This document shows, piece after piece, positions 18,439 to 27,527 of a stretch of DNA of 42,515 bases. The stretch's first letter is position 1. Every line of letters begins with the position of its first letter. The stretch spans positions 1 through 42,515 of the forward strand of contig CAYWBW010000019.1 of assembly GCA_964456745.1 (NCBI GenBank), read 5' to 3'. Position numbers and translations under genes: made by a program. Below the pieces are notes generated by a model. That model was not told the origin of the DNA and ran no database searches. It worked only from the letters and a program-made list of their open reading frames with translations. The stretch is from CAYWBW01 sp964456745 (GTDB taxonomy: Bacteria > Patescibacteriota > Gracilibacteria > GCA-2401425 > JAJOLG01).

Positions 18439-18464
18439 ACGCCCCTGTATTAATACAGGGGCGT
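18439..18464 (+). terminator. Rho-independent terminator
   Basis: A perfect 26-bp palindrome (ACGCCCCTGTATT and its complement) lies 11 bp after the stop of the secreted protein gene, with T-rich sequence shortly downstream. The GC-rich stem stands out in this AT-rich DNA. Confidence 0.85.
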
Positions 18465-18521
18465 AAAGCTTGTTTTGTTCTGTTTTTTTAATAAACTTCC
18501 AATAGTTTTTAAATAAAATAT

Positions 18522-19241
18522 ATGAAAATCTTTTTAATGGCACTCGGCACACTTGTTTTAATTATTGTTTTTCTTACATTTAAGGATAATGGACAAAACA
18601 CAGAAGCTAAACACATCAAGCCAATACGGGAAGTTGCGCCACAAGATTACGAACTATCTCAACCTTATATACAAGAAACCTTTGAAGAACCTATATTTGT
18701 TGATAATACTGTTCCTGATAAAAAACAAGATACAAAACAAAAGAGAAAAGAAAAACTTCCCAAACCTTCACAAATTTCAAAATATAATGAAGTAGAAGAT
18801 TTTGATGAAGAATTGTTAAGCAATACCATATCAAGCTCTACACAATATTTTAGAGATGAGTTTTATCAAAATATTGATAAAGAGGTTATGAACAAACAAT
18901 TTCACAATCCTACTGGAAATGAAACAGATGATTTAATAGAACAATTTGAGATCGTTATTGATTATTCATTAGGAATAAATATTCAAAATGAAAAAAGAAA
19001 AAAATTAATAGAACAACAAGCAAGTTTATATAAAAAAGGAAAGATTCTTGATGAAAAACTTGAAAGAGGTTTAATAACAGAAATAGAATATGACAAACAA
19101 GAAGAAATAAATTATGAATCAAATTTAAGAAAAATGGCAGATCATTTAAATGATAATGAATTTGAAGCAATGTTTGAACATGGCAAGGATGAAATCGAAG
19201 GATCATTTTCTCGCTTAAAATCCATGGGTGACCAAATGTAA
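18522..19241 (+). CDS. Membrane-anchored, charged hypothetical protein
   Basis: The 239-aa protein starts MKIFLMALGTLVLIIVFLTF, a single N-terminal transmembrane anchor, followed by a proline- and lysine-rich linker and a strongly charged, probably helical C-terminal half (EQFEIVIDYSLGINIQNEKR, DEKLERGLITEIEYDKQEE). No family is recognised. There is no clear Shine-Dalgarno. It lies between the secreted Cys-rich protein and the serine recombinase on the plus strand. The stop is TAA, and all glycines are GGN. Confidence 0.65.
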   Translation: MKIFLMALGTLVLIIVFLTFKDNGQNTEAKHIKPIREVAPQDYELSQPYIQETFEEPIFVDNTVPDKKQDTKQKRKEKLPKPSQISKYNEVEDFDEELLSNTISSSTQYFRDEFYQNIDKEVMNKQFHNPTGNETDDLIEQFEIVIDYSLGINIQNEKRKKLIEQQASLYKKGKILDEKLERGLITEIEYDKQEEINYESNLRKMADHLNDNEFEAMFEHGKDEIEGSFSRLKSMGDQM

Positions 19242-19374
19242 ACAATCCCCTAGCGGAAGTAAAAACTATATCTCCATAAATCTAAATATTGTCTAACAAA
19301 AACGGTCGTTTTCATTAGATTAAACATGTATACAGAAACCCACCTTTACAGGCGACAGAACTTGTATATAATTA

Positions 19375-19405
19375 GGTCAATCTGACATTTTCCCTAACAT
19401 TGACC
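19375..19405 (+). promoter_or_regulatory. Inverted repeat upstream of the resolvase, possible res subsite
   Basis: GGTCAAT (19375-19381) and ATTGACC (19399-19405) are spaced by 17 bp just before the recombinase ATG at 19416. A second small palindrome, AAAACGGTCGTTTT, lies near 19297-19310. Serine recombinases often bind such paired sites next to their own gene. Confidence 0.45.
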
Positions 19406-19415
19406 AAAATTTTCT

Positions 19416-20036
19416 ATGATTTATGCCTATATTCGAGTCAGCACAGATAAACAATCTGTTGAAAATCAACGCTTTGAAATCTTGAAGTACGTTGATGAAA
19501 AGAAAATCCACGTAGATAAATGGATTGAAGAGACGATTTCAGGGAGCAAGAAGGTAAATGAGAGAAAATTAGGCAAACTACTGAAAAAGATGGAAAAAGA
19601 AGATATTTTAATCGTTACAGAGCTTTCTAGGATTGGAAGGTCTTTAATGGAAGTTATGAGCATCCTTCACCAGTGTATGGAACAAGATATCAAGGTGTTC
19701 ACGACAAAGATTAACGAACGTTACGAGCTTGGAAACAATATTTCTTCACAGGTTCTTGCCTTTGCGTTTGGTTTGTCTGCACAGATCGAACGGGACATGA
19801 TATCCCAACGCACAAAGGAAGCCCTTGCACGCAAGAAGAGTGAAGGAATGATCCTTGGCAGACCAAAAGGAAGCCAGTCAAAGGAAACTAAGCTAACGGG
19901 TAAGGAAGAGGAAATTAGGGGCTTGCTTCAGAAAAAGGTATCTATAACTACCATTGGAAGGATTTTAGGGGTGCATAGGTTGACGGTGGATAGGTTTGTG
20001 AAAAATAAGGGGCTTAGAAATCTTCCAGGAGTATAA
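19416..20036 (+). CDS. Serine recombinase (resolvase/invertase, Mpi-like)
   Basis: A 206-aa small serine recombinase. The N-terminal catalytic domain has IYAYIRVSTDKQSVENQRFE with the nucleophile Ser in RVS, then ELSRIGRSLMEVMSIL and the AFAFGLSAQIERDMISQRT helix E; LGRPKG precedes a C-terminal helix-turn-helix (SITTIGRILGVHRLTVDRF). The pattern is that of the Mpi-type DNA invertases and related plasmid resolvases. The likely role is dimer resolution or inversion, acting at the inverted repeat just upstream. The stop is TAA. Confidence 0.92.
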   Translation: MIYAYIRVSTDKQSVENQRFEILKYVDEKKIHVDKWIEETISGSKKVNERKLGKLLKKMEKEDILIVTELSRIGRSLMEVMSILHQCMEQDIKVFTTKINERYELGNNISSQVLAFAFGLSAQIERDMISQRTKEALARKKSEGMILGRPKGSQSKETKLTGKEEEIRGLLQKKVSITTIGRILGVHRLTVDRFVKNKGLRNLPGV

Positions 20037-20073
20037 CAGAGCCACTCTAACATATGGTTTCTGTAGCCATACC

Positions 20074-20109
20074 GCAACAAATATACCAAATTTTCATTGA
20101 AATGTAAAA
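20074..20109 (+). repeat. Direct repeat flanking the PIN module, left copy
   Basis: The sequence starting GCAACAAATATACCAAA is matched at 20860-20894 in the same orientation: the first 17 bases are identical, and the rest is similar up to the ATGTAAA end. The two copies bracket the toxin-antitoxin-like gene pair. Confidence 0.7.
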
Positions 20110-20123
20110 CCAGCAAGGTTTTA

Positions 20124-20543
20124 TCATTTCCTAAATTCAAAAAGAAAATCAAGTGGAAGATAAATTTTAAAATTATAAATTCCATTTAAAATAAGCAAAT
20201 GGTCATCATATGAAACTAAATAATCAGCATTTCCATTTTTAGCACATAATATAAAAGCAATATCGTCTTGATCTTTTGGATAGATTGGTAAATGAAAAAA
20301 ATCAATTTTTACATTGTTTCCAAGTAACATTATAAAACTTACAAACTCAATTATATCTTCCTCACTAACACCAAATTCAAACAATTTTTCCATATATTCA
20401 CTTATAATATCATCTGTATATAACAGTGTGAACAAATTGTTTTCAAAATGCCTTAATATTTCTGCATTTGGACTGCTTTTATTGCCTAACCAAGATGATA
20501 TTATAATATTGGTGTCTAGGACTACTCTAAATTTATTTTTCAT
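20124..20543 (-). CDS. PIN-domain toxin (COG1569-type)
   Basis: The 139-aa protein begins MKNKFRVVLDTNIIISSWLG, the PIN motif with the first catalytic Asp (VLDTN). Further acidic residues occur in LYTDDIISEYMEK, the PKDQDDIAFILCAK motif and VSYDDHLL, completing the usual acidic cluster. PIN toxins of this family cleave RNA. It overlaps the upstream antitoxin-like gene by 11 bp. Its TGA stop is followed immediately by TAA, so reading TGA as Gly would add only one residue. All five glycines are GGN. Confidence 0.88.
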   Translation of the reverse strand: MKNKFRVVLDTNIIISSWLGNKSSPNAEILRHFENNLFTLLYTDDIISEYMEKLFEFGVSEEDIIEFVSFIMLLGNNVKIDFFHLPIYPKDQDDIAFILCAKNGNADYLVSYDDHLLILNGIYNFKIYLPLDFLFEFRK

Positions 20544-20820
20544 TTAGATGTTTTTCTATCTTTTTTTGAACTTTTTTAAGATTTTCAAAAGCTTCCTCTT
20601 TACCCATACCAGATTTTAAGTGTTGTTGGTGCATATTTTTTGCTTTTCCAAGCATAGTTTTTATTTTATTATTATAAACCTTTCCATTTGATAAACCTTG
20701 AAAGTCTTTATCTGGAACAATAAATATTTTAAATGTTTCATCTGGATTGATTTCTTTACCCTTGAGCCATTTGTCTGGAATTTCTGTTCCATGCACGTGT
20801 TCTAGTACCGATACAGGCAT
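20533..20820 (-). CDS. Putative antitoxin partner of the PIN protein
   Basis: GGGAG 9 bp upstream favours ATG 20820 (MPVSVLEHVHGTEIPDKWLK), giving 95 aa. The C-terminal half is a charged helix (NLKKVQKKIEKHLNEK). I do not recognise a DNA-binding fold with certainty. Position upstream of, and overlapping, a PIN toxin gene is the classic toxin-antitoxin layout, and the assignment is inferred from that. An in-frame start five codons earlier (20835) is possible. Confidence 0.65.
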   Translation of the reverse strand: MPVSVLEHVHGTEIPDKWLKGKEINPDETFKIFIVPDKDFQGLSNGKVYNNKIKTMLGKAKNMHQQHLKSGMGKEEAFENLKKVQKKIEKHLNEK

Positions 20821-20859
20821 TGTTTTATCTCCCATATGTAAAAATTAGAATATTATTCT

Positions 20860-20894
20860 GCAACAAATATACCAAAATTTCCATAAAATGTAAA
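20860..20894 (+). repeat. Direct repeat flanking the PIN module, right copy
   Basis: Partner of 20074-20109, in the same orientation. It is the last sequence that I can tie to the standard-code block; the IS30-type element begins about 36 bp later. Confidence 0.7.
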
Positions 20895-20930
20895 GCTCAC
20901 AAAAAAAATTAAAAGTTCTAAAATAAACCC

Positions 20931-21013
20931 GACCACTTTAATTAAGAAATAAATAATGAATCTGTTAAGATTCGTTTGAAAAAAAACTTAATTTATTAAC
21001 TAACAAAGTGGTC
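20931..21013. repeat. Inverted repeat upstream of the IS30-type transposase
   Basis: GACCACTTT (20931-20939) pairs with AAAGTGGTC (21005-21013), and a perfect inner hairpin, GAATCT-GTTA-AGATTC, lies at 20958-20973. The right arm ends 3 bp before the transposase ATG. It may be a terminal repeat of the element or a regulatory stem. I found no matching copy downstream of the gene. Confidence 0.6.
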
Positions 21014-21015
21014 TT

Positions 21016-21834
21016 ATGAAAATTATTAATAAAATTCAAAATAAAAACAAATATTTATCACTTAATGAGAGATATTTCATTTATATGTTGAGCTATTATG
21101 ATAATTTAAGTAACCGTGAGAATCAGAGAAATAAATGAAATAAGTTTAAAGTAGAAAATAATAATAAACTTAAAGAGTTTATTATTGATTATTTAAATAA
21201 AGATTGGAGTCCTGAGCAAATAAGCTGAAGACTTGAAAAAATGAAGCTTAAAACTGAAGTAGGATATGTTTGCACAGAAACCATTTATAAATTGATCTCT
21301 GAATCAGAGCAGTGAAAAATGCTTAAGCTTCATTTTAAACTTATGAGACACAGACAAGATAGAAAAAAGTATAGTTCAAGAGCAAGAAATTGATTTAAGG
21401 TTAAGATTAAAGATAGAATTTGAATTAAATATAGATTTAGCAATATTAATAAAAGAAAAGAGCTCTGATATTGGGAAACAGATACTATGGAATTTAACAG
21501 AAAGAGAAAAACAAAATATGTTTTATCTGTACAAGTAGAAAGGAAGTCTAGATTTGTAAAAATTACCAGGTTTAATGATAAAACAGCAAATGAAACCTAT
21601 TGAGCATTATTAGATCTTACTAATGAATATCATGAACATTGAATAGTTAAATCAATAACTTTTGATAACTGATTAGAATGAGCATATCACTATAAAATTA
21701 AAGAGGAATTTGAAGATGTAGACACTTATTTTTGTGATAGTTTTAAGTCTTGGCAAAAATGATCCGTAGAGAATATGCATCCTCACCTTCGGTTTGGTAT
21801 TGCTTTAATAAAATTTTTCCAACTTGAATCTTAA
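21016..21834 (+). CDS. IS30-family transposase (TGA=Gly), altered C-terminus
   Basis: This 272-aa protein reads only with TGA as Gly. It shows the IS30 order: SLNERYFIYM helix-turn-helix region, KDWSPEQISGRLEKMK, then the catalytic Asp in YWETDTMEFN, Asp in SITFDNGLEG and the Glu of SWQKGSVEN. After SVEN the sequence departs from the family, where an NGLIRxxFPKG-like motif is expected; a shifted frame just downstream contains NKIFPTGI, suggesting a frameshift or replacement of the end. The element is probably native to the TGA=Gly genome and sits exactly at the right edge of the foreign block. Confidence 0.85.
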
Positions 21835-21876
21835 ATAAAAACAGTTTAATATTTCAAAAATTAAACAATCAATTTA

Positions 21877-22476
21877 ATGTCCAGTCTACCTTCGTCTCTT
21901 CAAAAACTAATAGAATGACTTCAAGCACTCCCTTGAGTTTGAGAAAAAACAGCGCAAAGATTTGCATTTTTTTTACTTAAAAAGAACAAAGATTTTTTAT
22001 CAGATTTCTGAAATACAATTTCAACTATAAAAGATAAAATTATAGAATGCAGTGTTTGTTCAAATTTTTCTGAAAAACCTTTGTGCCCAATTTGTGAAAA
22101 TAATATGAGAAGAAAAGAACAAATTTGCATCCTTGAAAGTCCTTTTGATGTTCTATCTATGGAAAGACCATGAATATATAAATGAGTTTATCATGTTTTA
22201 CATTGAGTGCTTTCCCCAATTGATTGAATAAATCCTGAAAATTTAAGAATTAACAGTCTTCTTGATAGAATTAATGATAACAAGGTTGAGGAATTAATTT
22301 TTGCAATCAGTCCAAGTTTGGAATGAGAGGCAACAAGTACATTTATTAATCAAAAAATAAATAATAAAGATATAAAAATAACAATGTTGGCCAGATGAAT
22401 TTCAGTATGATGAGATTTAGAATATACAGATGAGCTAACCATTATTAAAGCCTTAGAGTCACGTATACCTTTTTAA
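21877..22476 (+). CDS. recR: Recombination protein RecR
   Basis: A 199-aa RecR under TGA=Gly. It has the N-terminal helix-hairpin-helix (EGLQALPGVGEKTAQRFAFF), the Cys4 zinc finger (ECSVCSNFSEKPLCPICEN) and a Toprim domain (CILESPFDVLSMER, then VYHVLHGVLSPIDGINPENL and MLARGISVGGDLEYTDE). RecR acts with RecO in loading RecA at gaps. It starts 42 bp after the transposase. The diagnostic LPGVGEKT and HGVLSP glycines are TGA. Confidence 0.95.
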
Positions 22477-22611
22477 TTTTTTATAAAAATACAATATATT
22501 ATTTGATTATCAATTTAATAATATTTTACATTAAACGAAAAATTGTAAAATGGTTTTAAATCAAGTAAGAAAAGAAGTTTCTTTTATTTATAAAAAAATT
22601 AATCTAAAATT

Positions 22612-22974
22612 ATGAAAAGTATCAAACAAAAACTTTGAAATATTGGTCTAATCGGCTTAGCTTATCTAATAAGTGCAGGTGATGTGCTTGCTGCTTTGCC
22701 TGGAACAAACCCAGATTTTACTGCGCCAGCATGAACAACTTGAACTAATTTTAAAACAGCATTTCTAAACATGTTAAATTACTTTTTGTGATTTTTGTGA
22801 TTGCTAGCACTCGTTATGATTATATATGCAGGTGTAAGAATGGTACTTGCTCAATGAGAAGAAGAAGAATTTTGAAAAGCAAGAACAATGATTATTTACT
22901 CAATAGTATGATTGGTTGTAGTGATATTATCTTACTCAATAGTTACTATTATAGCTGGTGCACCAACCTCATAA
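22612..22974 (+). CDS. Pilin-like membrane protein (TrbC/VirB2-type)
   Basis: The 120-aa protein has a signal-like N-terminus (NIGLIGLAYLISAGDVLAAL), a short extracytoplasmic stretch (PGTNPDFTAPAGTT) and two hydrophobic helices (NYFLGFLGLLALVMIIYAGV, then IIYSIVGLVVVILSYSIVTI) joined by RMVLAQGEEEEFGKART. This layout matches the VirB2/TrbC pilin-like proteins common in CPR genomes, where they sit alone or near type IV secretion genes. No secretion genes are adjacent. It is followed by a terminator, so it is probably a single-gene unit. Confidence 0.75.
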
Positions 22975-22996
22975 GAACTTTGAAAAATTTAATTAT

Positions 22997-23029
22997 AAAA
23001 AAACAGCTATTTTAATTTAGTTGTTTTTT
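22997..23029 (+). terminator. Terminator-like hairpin after the pilin-like gene
   Basis: AAAAACAGCTA and TAGTTGTTTTT form an A/T-rich stem with one G-T pair around a loop at about 23010-23017, ending in a T run. It lies 23 bp after the stop codon. Confidence 0.55.
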
Positions 23030-23075
23030 GTTTTAAATTTAATTATAAAAATGTAAGATATAATAAATAAAAATA

Positions 23076-23984
23076 ATGAAACATATTAAAATATCAATTA
23101 TAGGTGCTGCATGAGCTGTTTGATCAACAACTGCATATGCATTAATGATGAAAAATTTAGCTGGAGAAATTGTCCTTATTGACATCAATAAAAAGAAATT
23201 AGAATGAGAATTGAGAGATTTATCAGACAGTCTTGCATTTAATGAAACTTCCATGCTTAGATCATGAGACATAAGTGATGCTAAACATTCTGATATTGTT
23301 GTTATTTGTGCATGAATAGCTCAGAAACTATGAGAATCAAGAATTGATGTTTTTAAAAAAAATAAAGATTTAATGCTTTGAATAATTAATGATCTTCAAT
23401 GAATAAATGATGATGCAATAATTTTAGTTGTTTCAAATCCTGTTGATATTCTTACTCACTTGGTTCAACAAACATTAATTTTACCCAAAAATCAAATCAT
23501 ATGATCATGAACAATTTTAGATTCGCAAAGATTAAGATGATATTTATCAGAAAAATTAAATGTATGAGAGGCATCCATTGAAGCTTATGTTCTTTGAGAA
23601 CATTGAGATAGTGAGTTTGTTGCATGGTCACATGCAAATGTGGCAAATAAGTTGGTTTCTGAATTTGCAGAAATTAGTAAAGAAGATTTAAATATTATAG
23701 AAGAAAAAACAAAAAACGAAGTGTATAAAATCATAGAGGCTAAATGATTTACAGCATTTTGAATTGCATCATGTGTAGCAGATATTTGTGAGTCTATTGT
23801 TTATAATCAAAAAAGAGCAATGCCAGTGTCATGCTTTGTTGAAAGTGTAAAAGCAGTGTGCGCAATGCCTGCTATAGTATGAGATAAATGAATTGAGAGG
23901 GTGCTGAGCTTGGATTTAAGTAAAGATGAGCAAGATAAATTAGAGTTTTCAGCAAATAAGATTTTAAAAATTATCAGTGAGTAG
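23076..23984 (+). CDS. ldh: L-lactate dehydrogenase
   Basis: This 302-aa enzyme has the NAD-binding GAAGAVGS loop at residues 10-17, where all three glycine-loop Gly positions matter and two are TGA. The substrate loop AQKLGESRID has Gln at the lactate/malate specificity position, favouring lactate over malate dehydrogenase. LDSQRLRG gives the substrate-binding Arg, and VLGEHGDSEF the catalytic His. It reduces pyruvate to lactate with NADH, as expected for fermentative CPR. A TATAAT at 23059-23064 lies 11 bp before the ATG. hemW starts inside its last codons. Confidence 0.94.
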
Positions 23985-25056
23985 TACTGCTAATGTATAT
24001 ATTCACATACCTTTTTGCAGTAAAAGGTGTTCGTATTGTAATTTTGCTACCTTGCTATCATGTGATGTGGGTATTCATGATTCTTATGCACAATCGCTTA
24101 TAAGTGAAATAAAATCAAAAAAGTTTTTATTAAATAAATCTCTAAAATCAATATATTTTTGATGATGATCACCATCTTTAATAAATCCAAATTTAATTTG
24201 AAATATTATTGAGATTTTTTCTAATTATATTAGTGATACAACAGAGTTGCTGTTAGAGATTAATCCACAAGATATATCTTTAAAAAATTTAGAAGTTTGG
24301 AAAAGTGTTTGAATAACAAGGGTTAGTATTTGAATTCAAAGTTTTCAAAATAAATTTTCTAATTTTTTAGATCGAAAAATCGAATCATCTTTTTTAATTG
24401 ATAAAATACAGTTAGCTAAAAAACATTTTAAAATTTCTATAGATTTAATTTTTTGAATTCCAGGTCAGACCTTAAGTGATATTGAATCTGATTTGGCTTT
24501 AATTAAGGTTTTAAAGCCTGATCATCTTTCGTATTATGCTTTAGATTATAAAGATAAGACAAAAATTGCTTCAAATAAACAAGAGGCTTTGAGATTTGAT
24601 ATTGTTGTCGGGTATTATAATTTAATTTGCAATCAGTTGTCCGGTTTTTGATATAATCAATATGAGATTTATAATTTTAGCAATAAAGCAAATATTTGTG
24701 TTCATAATAAAGATTTTTGGACTTGAAATGATTATATATGATTTTGATTATCTGCTGTTTCTATGATTTGAAAAACTGTTAATAAAAATGTGCTTAACAT
24801 CAATAAATATTTATCTTGAACTTATTCAGCTAAAGAAGAGCATTTGAGTGAGTTTGAATATAATCATTTAATGTTTCAGAGATTAATGAGACTTAGTTCT
24901 TGAGTGTCTAGTAAACAAATAAGAGACCTTTTTTGAGTAGACATTTTAAAGTCAGTGATAAAAAGTGAGTTCACAGAACAATATTGAAATTTGATAAAAT
25001 TAAATCAAAAATGAAAAATGTATTTTAATGATTTTTTTGAAGAAATATTTTCTTAA
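23977..25056 (+). CDS. hemW: HemW-like radical SAM protein
   Basis: A 359-aa radical SAM enzyme. The cluster motif CSKRCSYC (CxxxCxYC) is at residues about 14-21 of VYIHIPFCSKRCSYCNF. SIYFGGGSPSL, LLEINPQ, the VSIGIQSFQNKF motif and DLIFGIPGQT follow, and the HemW-type C-terminal part has HNKDFWTGNDYIGFG. HemW is often misnamed coproporphyrinogen oxidase; it is thought to be a heme chaperone. The GTG start overlaps ldh by 8 bp, and the stop overlaps that of csaB in one TTAA. Confidence 0.85.
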
Positions 25057-26024
25057 ATGTTGTCTTTTACAAAATTTCTAAAATCATTGTTTAACTCTTG
25101 TATTTTTATTATTTCTCAGTCAACATTTTGGGGAAAACATAGTTCTTTTTCGATACTATCAAAGTGATTATCTGTAAGAGCGATACTGTTTATATTTATT
25201 TTCCCCATTAATCATCTCACTTTGTCAGAGTAAGAAATTGCAAGCATGGCTTTTCATAAAATGGCACTTGCTATCAAAAAGTGTAATCTCATTCAAATAC
25301 AAATTTCACATTTTTCTATTATACTAAGTAGGTTGCTATAATTATCAGGGCTAAGTCAGATTCTTCCTTTTTCTTTGTAGTATTTATTATATACAGATCT
25401 GTCTTTTGGATGCATAAAAATAAAAGTAGTTTTATAGCCACTTTGCTCTTTTACCTTAAGGAAATTGTTAAATTTTTCGTGATCAAAATCGTTATTCGAA
25501 GTTTCTCTTATAGAGATGGCTATTTGTTTTTTTATTCACCCTCAATTCTTTTTGTATTTATGAGCAAAAACAGGATCTGAGTATACATCTGCCTTTAGTC
25601 ACATTTGTTTTATTAGTCTAAGTGATATGTCGTCTCTAAGAGTAATTTTATCTACTTTTTCTAAATAAGTTTTTGCTAAATTTTTACTTGATTCTGATTT
25701 AAATGGTCAAATAGAGTTGGCATAAAGGTATATTTTTTTATTATATTTTTTTGCCCACGTTATCGCATTACCCCAGATTTTTATTGCTTTTACTGTATCA
25801 TTATCAGTAAAAAGTCAGCCTCCTCCTAATAATACTATGTCACATTGTTTAAGCTTATTAAGTGTTTGAAGTCTAAATGGAATTTTAAAAATAGAAAAAG
25901 GAAGCTGTGGCAAAGCTGGAATGATTTCAAAATCACTTAAATTTTCTTTTATTGATTCTAAAATTGCTTCGTCTCAAATGTTTCATGCTCAATATGATCC
26001 TATGACAAATACTTTTTTTTTCAT
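25053..26024 (-). CDS. csaB: CsaB-like polysaccharide pyruvyl transferase
   Basis: The 323-aa protein opens VFVIGSYGAGNIGDEAILES, the signature of the pyruvyl transferase superfamily, and continues with VLLGGGGLFTDND, YLYANSIGPFKSE and a C-terminal CIGMRLHFLIASAI motif (GxRxH). In Gram-positive bacteria CsaB pyruvylates wall polysaccharide to anchor SLH-domain S-layer proteins; by analogy it may modify this cell's envelope glycan. No SLH protein is in the window. It converges on hemW with overlapping stop codons (25053-25056). Confidence 0.88.
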
Positions 26025-26077
26025 TATTATTGATTTGAATAAAAATCGAGGAGAAGTCTACAATTATTTTTTTTGAT

Positions 26078-26719
26078 TTAAATCATATCGAATTGAACAT
26101 TGATCCTAGTTTCTGCCTTTTTAGTACTTGCAGTGATTTTAGCTCAAATTTTATTAACAATTAATTTTGCTAAAGTAAGTCATATTCAAGTTCATCTGAG
26201 TTTTTTTATTTTTGTAAAATAACCTCTATAATATTTTTTAAATATGTCTTTAGTTTCACAATTTCTAAATCATTTGGAGTTGTTCTGGATTTCCAAAATA
26301 GATTTTTTTAGTTTTTTGCTTAAAAATAAATTTACTCTTGTTCTTTCGTTTGAGTGTTTGATAGCATTTTCAATAAGTTCTTTTATTACAATTTCAAGAA
26401 GATCTTTCTTTCATAGAATATAAACATTGTCTTCAATGGAGTAATTAAATTTGCTTTTTATAATTAAGTGGTACTTTGATGCTATTTTATTAATAAGATT
26501 GCTAAGATTAATTTTTTCTAATTTAATTATTTTATTTTTTAGTTCATGAAGGAGGAGATGATCTTTTAGAGACTTGCTTATAACTTCGTGTTCAATAAGA
26601 ATATTGTGAAAATGTTTGTTTCAGGTTAGTTTTTTTTCAATTTCTTCAAAATTAAATCACAAGATCGTAAGTGAGTTATTTAATTCATGTGTTAGATCTC
26701 TTAAAAATTGCAATTCCAT
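26078..26719 (-). CDS. Cytosolic sensor histidine kinase
   Basis: A 213-aa kinase core without any membrane segment. The H box is FLRDLTHELNNSLTILG, the N box KELIENAIKHSN, and the G box RGTGIGLTLAKLIVNKIGAK; several of these glycines are TGA. There is only a short region before the H box, so any sensing domain must be minimal or in a partner. It follows the response regulator by 6 bp and is surely co-transcribed with it. The order regulator then kinase is typical for OmpR-type pairs. Confidence 0.88.
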
Positions 26720-26725
26720 TTTGAG

Positions 26726-27415
26726 TTATTTAAATTTATATCAAACTCAATTTACAGTTTCGATTTTTTCTGCGATATTTTTTCAAAGTCTCTTTTTTAA
26801 ATTAGTCATATGAACTCTAAGTGTTCAGCTTGTTTGTCATAAATAAAGAGAGTTTTCTCACCATATATAACTTATAAGATCTCTATAGCTCAAAATCTTT
26901 CACTTTGATTCAAGTAATTTAAGCAGTATAAGAGATAGGGTGTTTCATAATTTAATTTTTTTATCATTAATAGTTGTTTCACGAGTAATGATGTCCATTT
27001 CAATATTGTCCTTTTTTATAATATTAATAGCATTTCATGAGTACTGTCTTCTTATGAGAGCTGTAATTCTTGCAAGCAACTCTTGAATATTGTATGGTTT
27101 TTGAATAAAATCATCAGCTCAAGAATTTAGAGCGCTCCATGGTGCAATTTCTTCTACGCTTCTTCAGGTAAGTAAAATGATTGGGGTTTTAATAGATTGT
27201 TCCCTTATTTTTTTAATAAGATCAGTTCATTGTTTGTCCTTATTGTGTTTTGATAAAAAATAATCACAAATTATAACATCAAAATTTCAAGAACTTATTT
27301 CTTTTAAAGCATTGTCAAAGTTATTACTAATTGTAACATTCCATTTATTTTGTCTCAATCTAATCCTTAGATTGGAAGCTGTAATTGGTTCATCGTCAAC
27401 AATTAAGATGTTCAT
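26726..27415 (-). CDS. OmpR-family response regulator
   Basis: The 229-aa protein has a receiver domain (NILIVDDEP with the acidic pair, phospho-acceptor Asp in VIICDYFLS, Thr in ILLTGRS, Lys in FIQKPYN) and a C-terminal winged helix (LLKLLESKGKILSYRDLISY, then RVHMTNLKKRLG and IETVNGVGYKFK). It binds DNA on phosphorylation by the adjacent kinase. The 264 bp upstream hold a terminator-like hairpin and presumably its promoter. Targets are unknown. Confidence 0.93.
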
Positions 27416-27494
27416 AAGTTGGTAGTTATTAAATAAGTGTTATGATAATGACAAGCTGTTAAAAAAACGTTAAAATTTTATTAAATACAAAAAA

Positions 27495-27527
27495 GACTTC
27501 ATATTATAAGAAAAATAATATAAAGTC
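27495..27527 (-). terminator. Hairpin with T-run on the minus strand
   Basis: GACTTCATATTAT (27495-27507) pairs with ATAATATAAAGTC (27515-27527) with one mismatch. On the minus strand the stem is followed by TTTTTTG, fitting a terminator for the small gene at 27680-27859 and insulating the response regulator. Confidence 0.6.

Larger units (their letters stand above)
9897..20894. other. Standard-code block inside TGA=Gly flanks
   Basis: All large ORFs here run under the standard code, use GGN for every Gly and TGG for Trp, and three end in TGA (12177, 13138, 20124). The gene mix is plasmid- or island-like: coupling ATPase, replication-relaxation protein, two recombinases and a PIN module. Left edge: the ATPase frame is open back to 9897 without a good start. 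Right edge: the downstream repeat of the PIN module, just before an IS30-type gene. It may be acquired DNA or a misassembly; a 10-N gap shows that the contig was scaffolded. Confidence 0.75.

Noticed and set aside
23039..23272. Minus-strand 77-aa ORF
   Set aside because: Antisense to the start of ldh.
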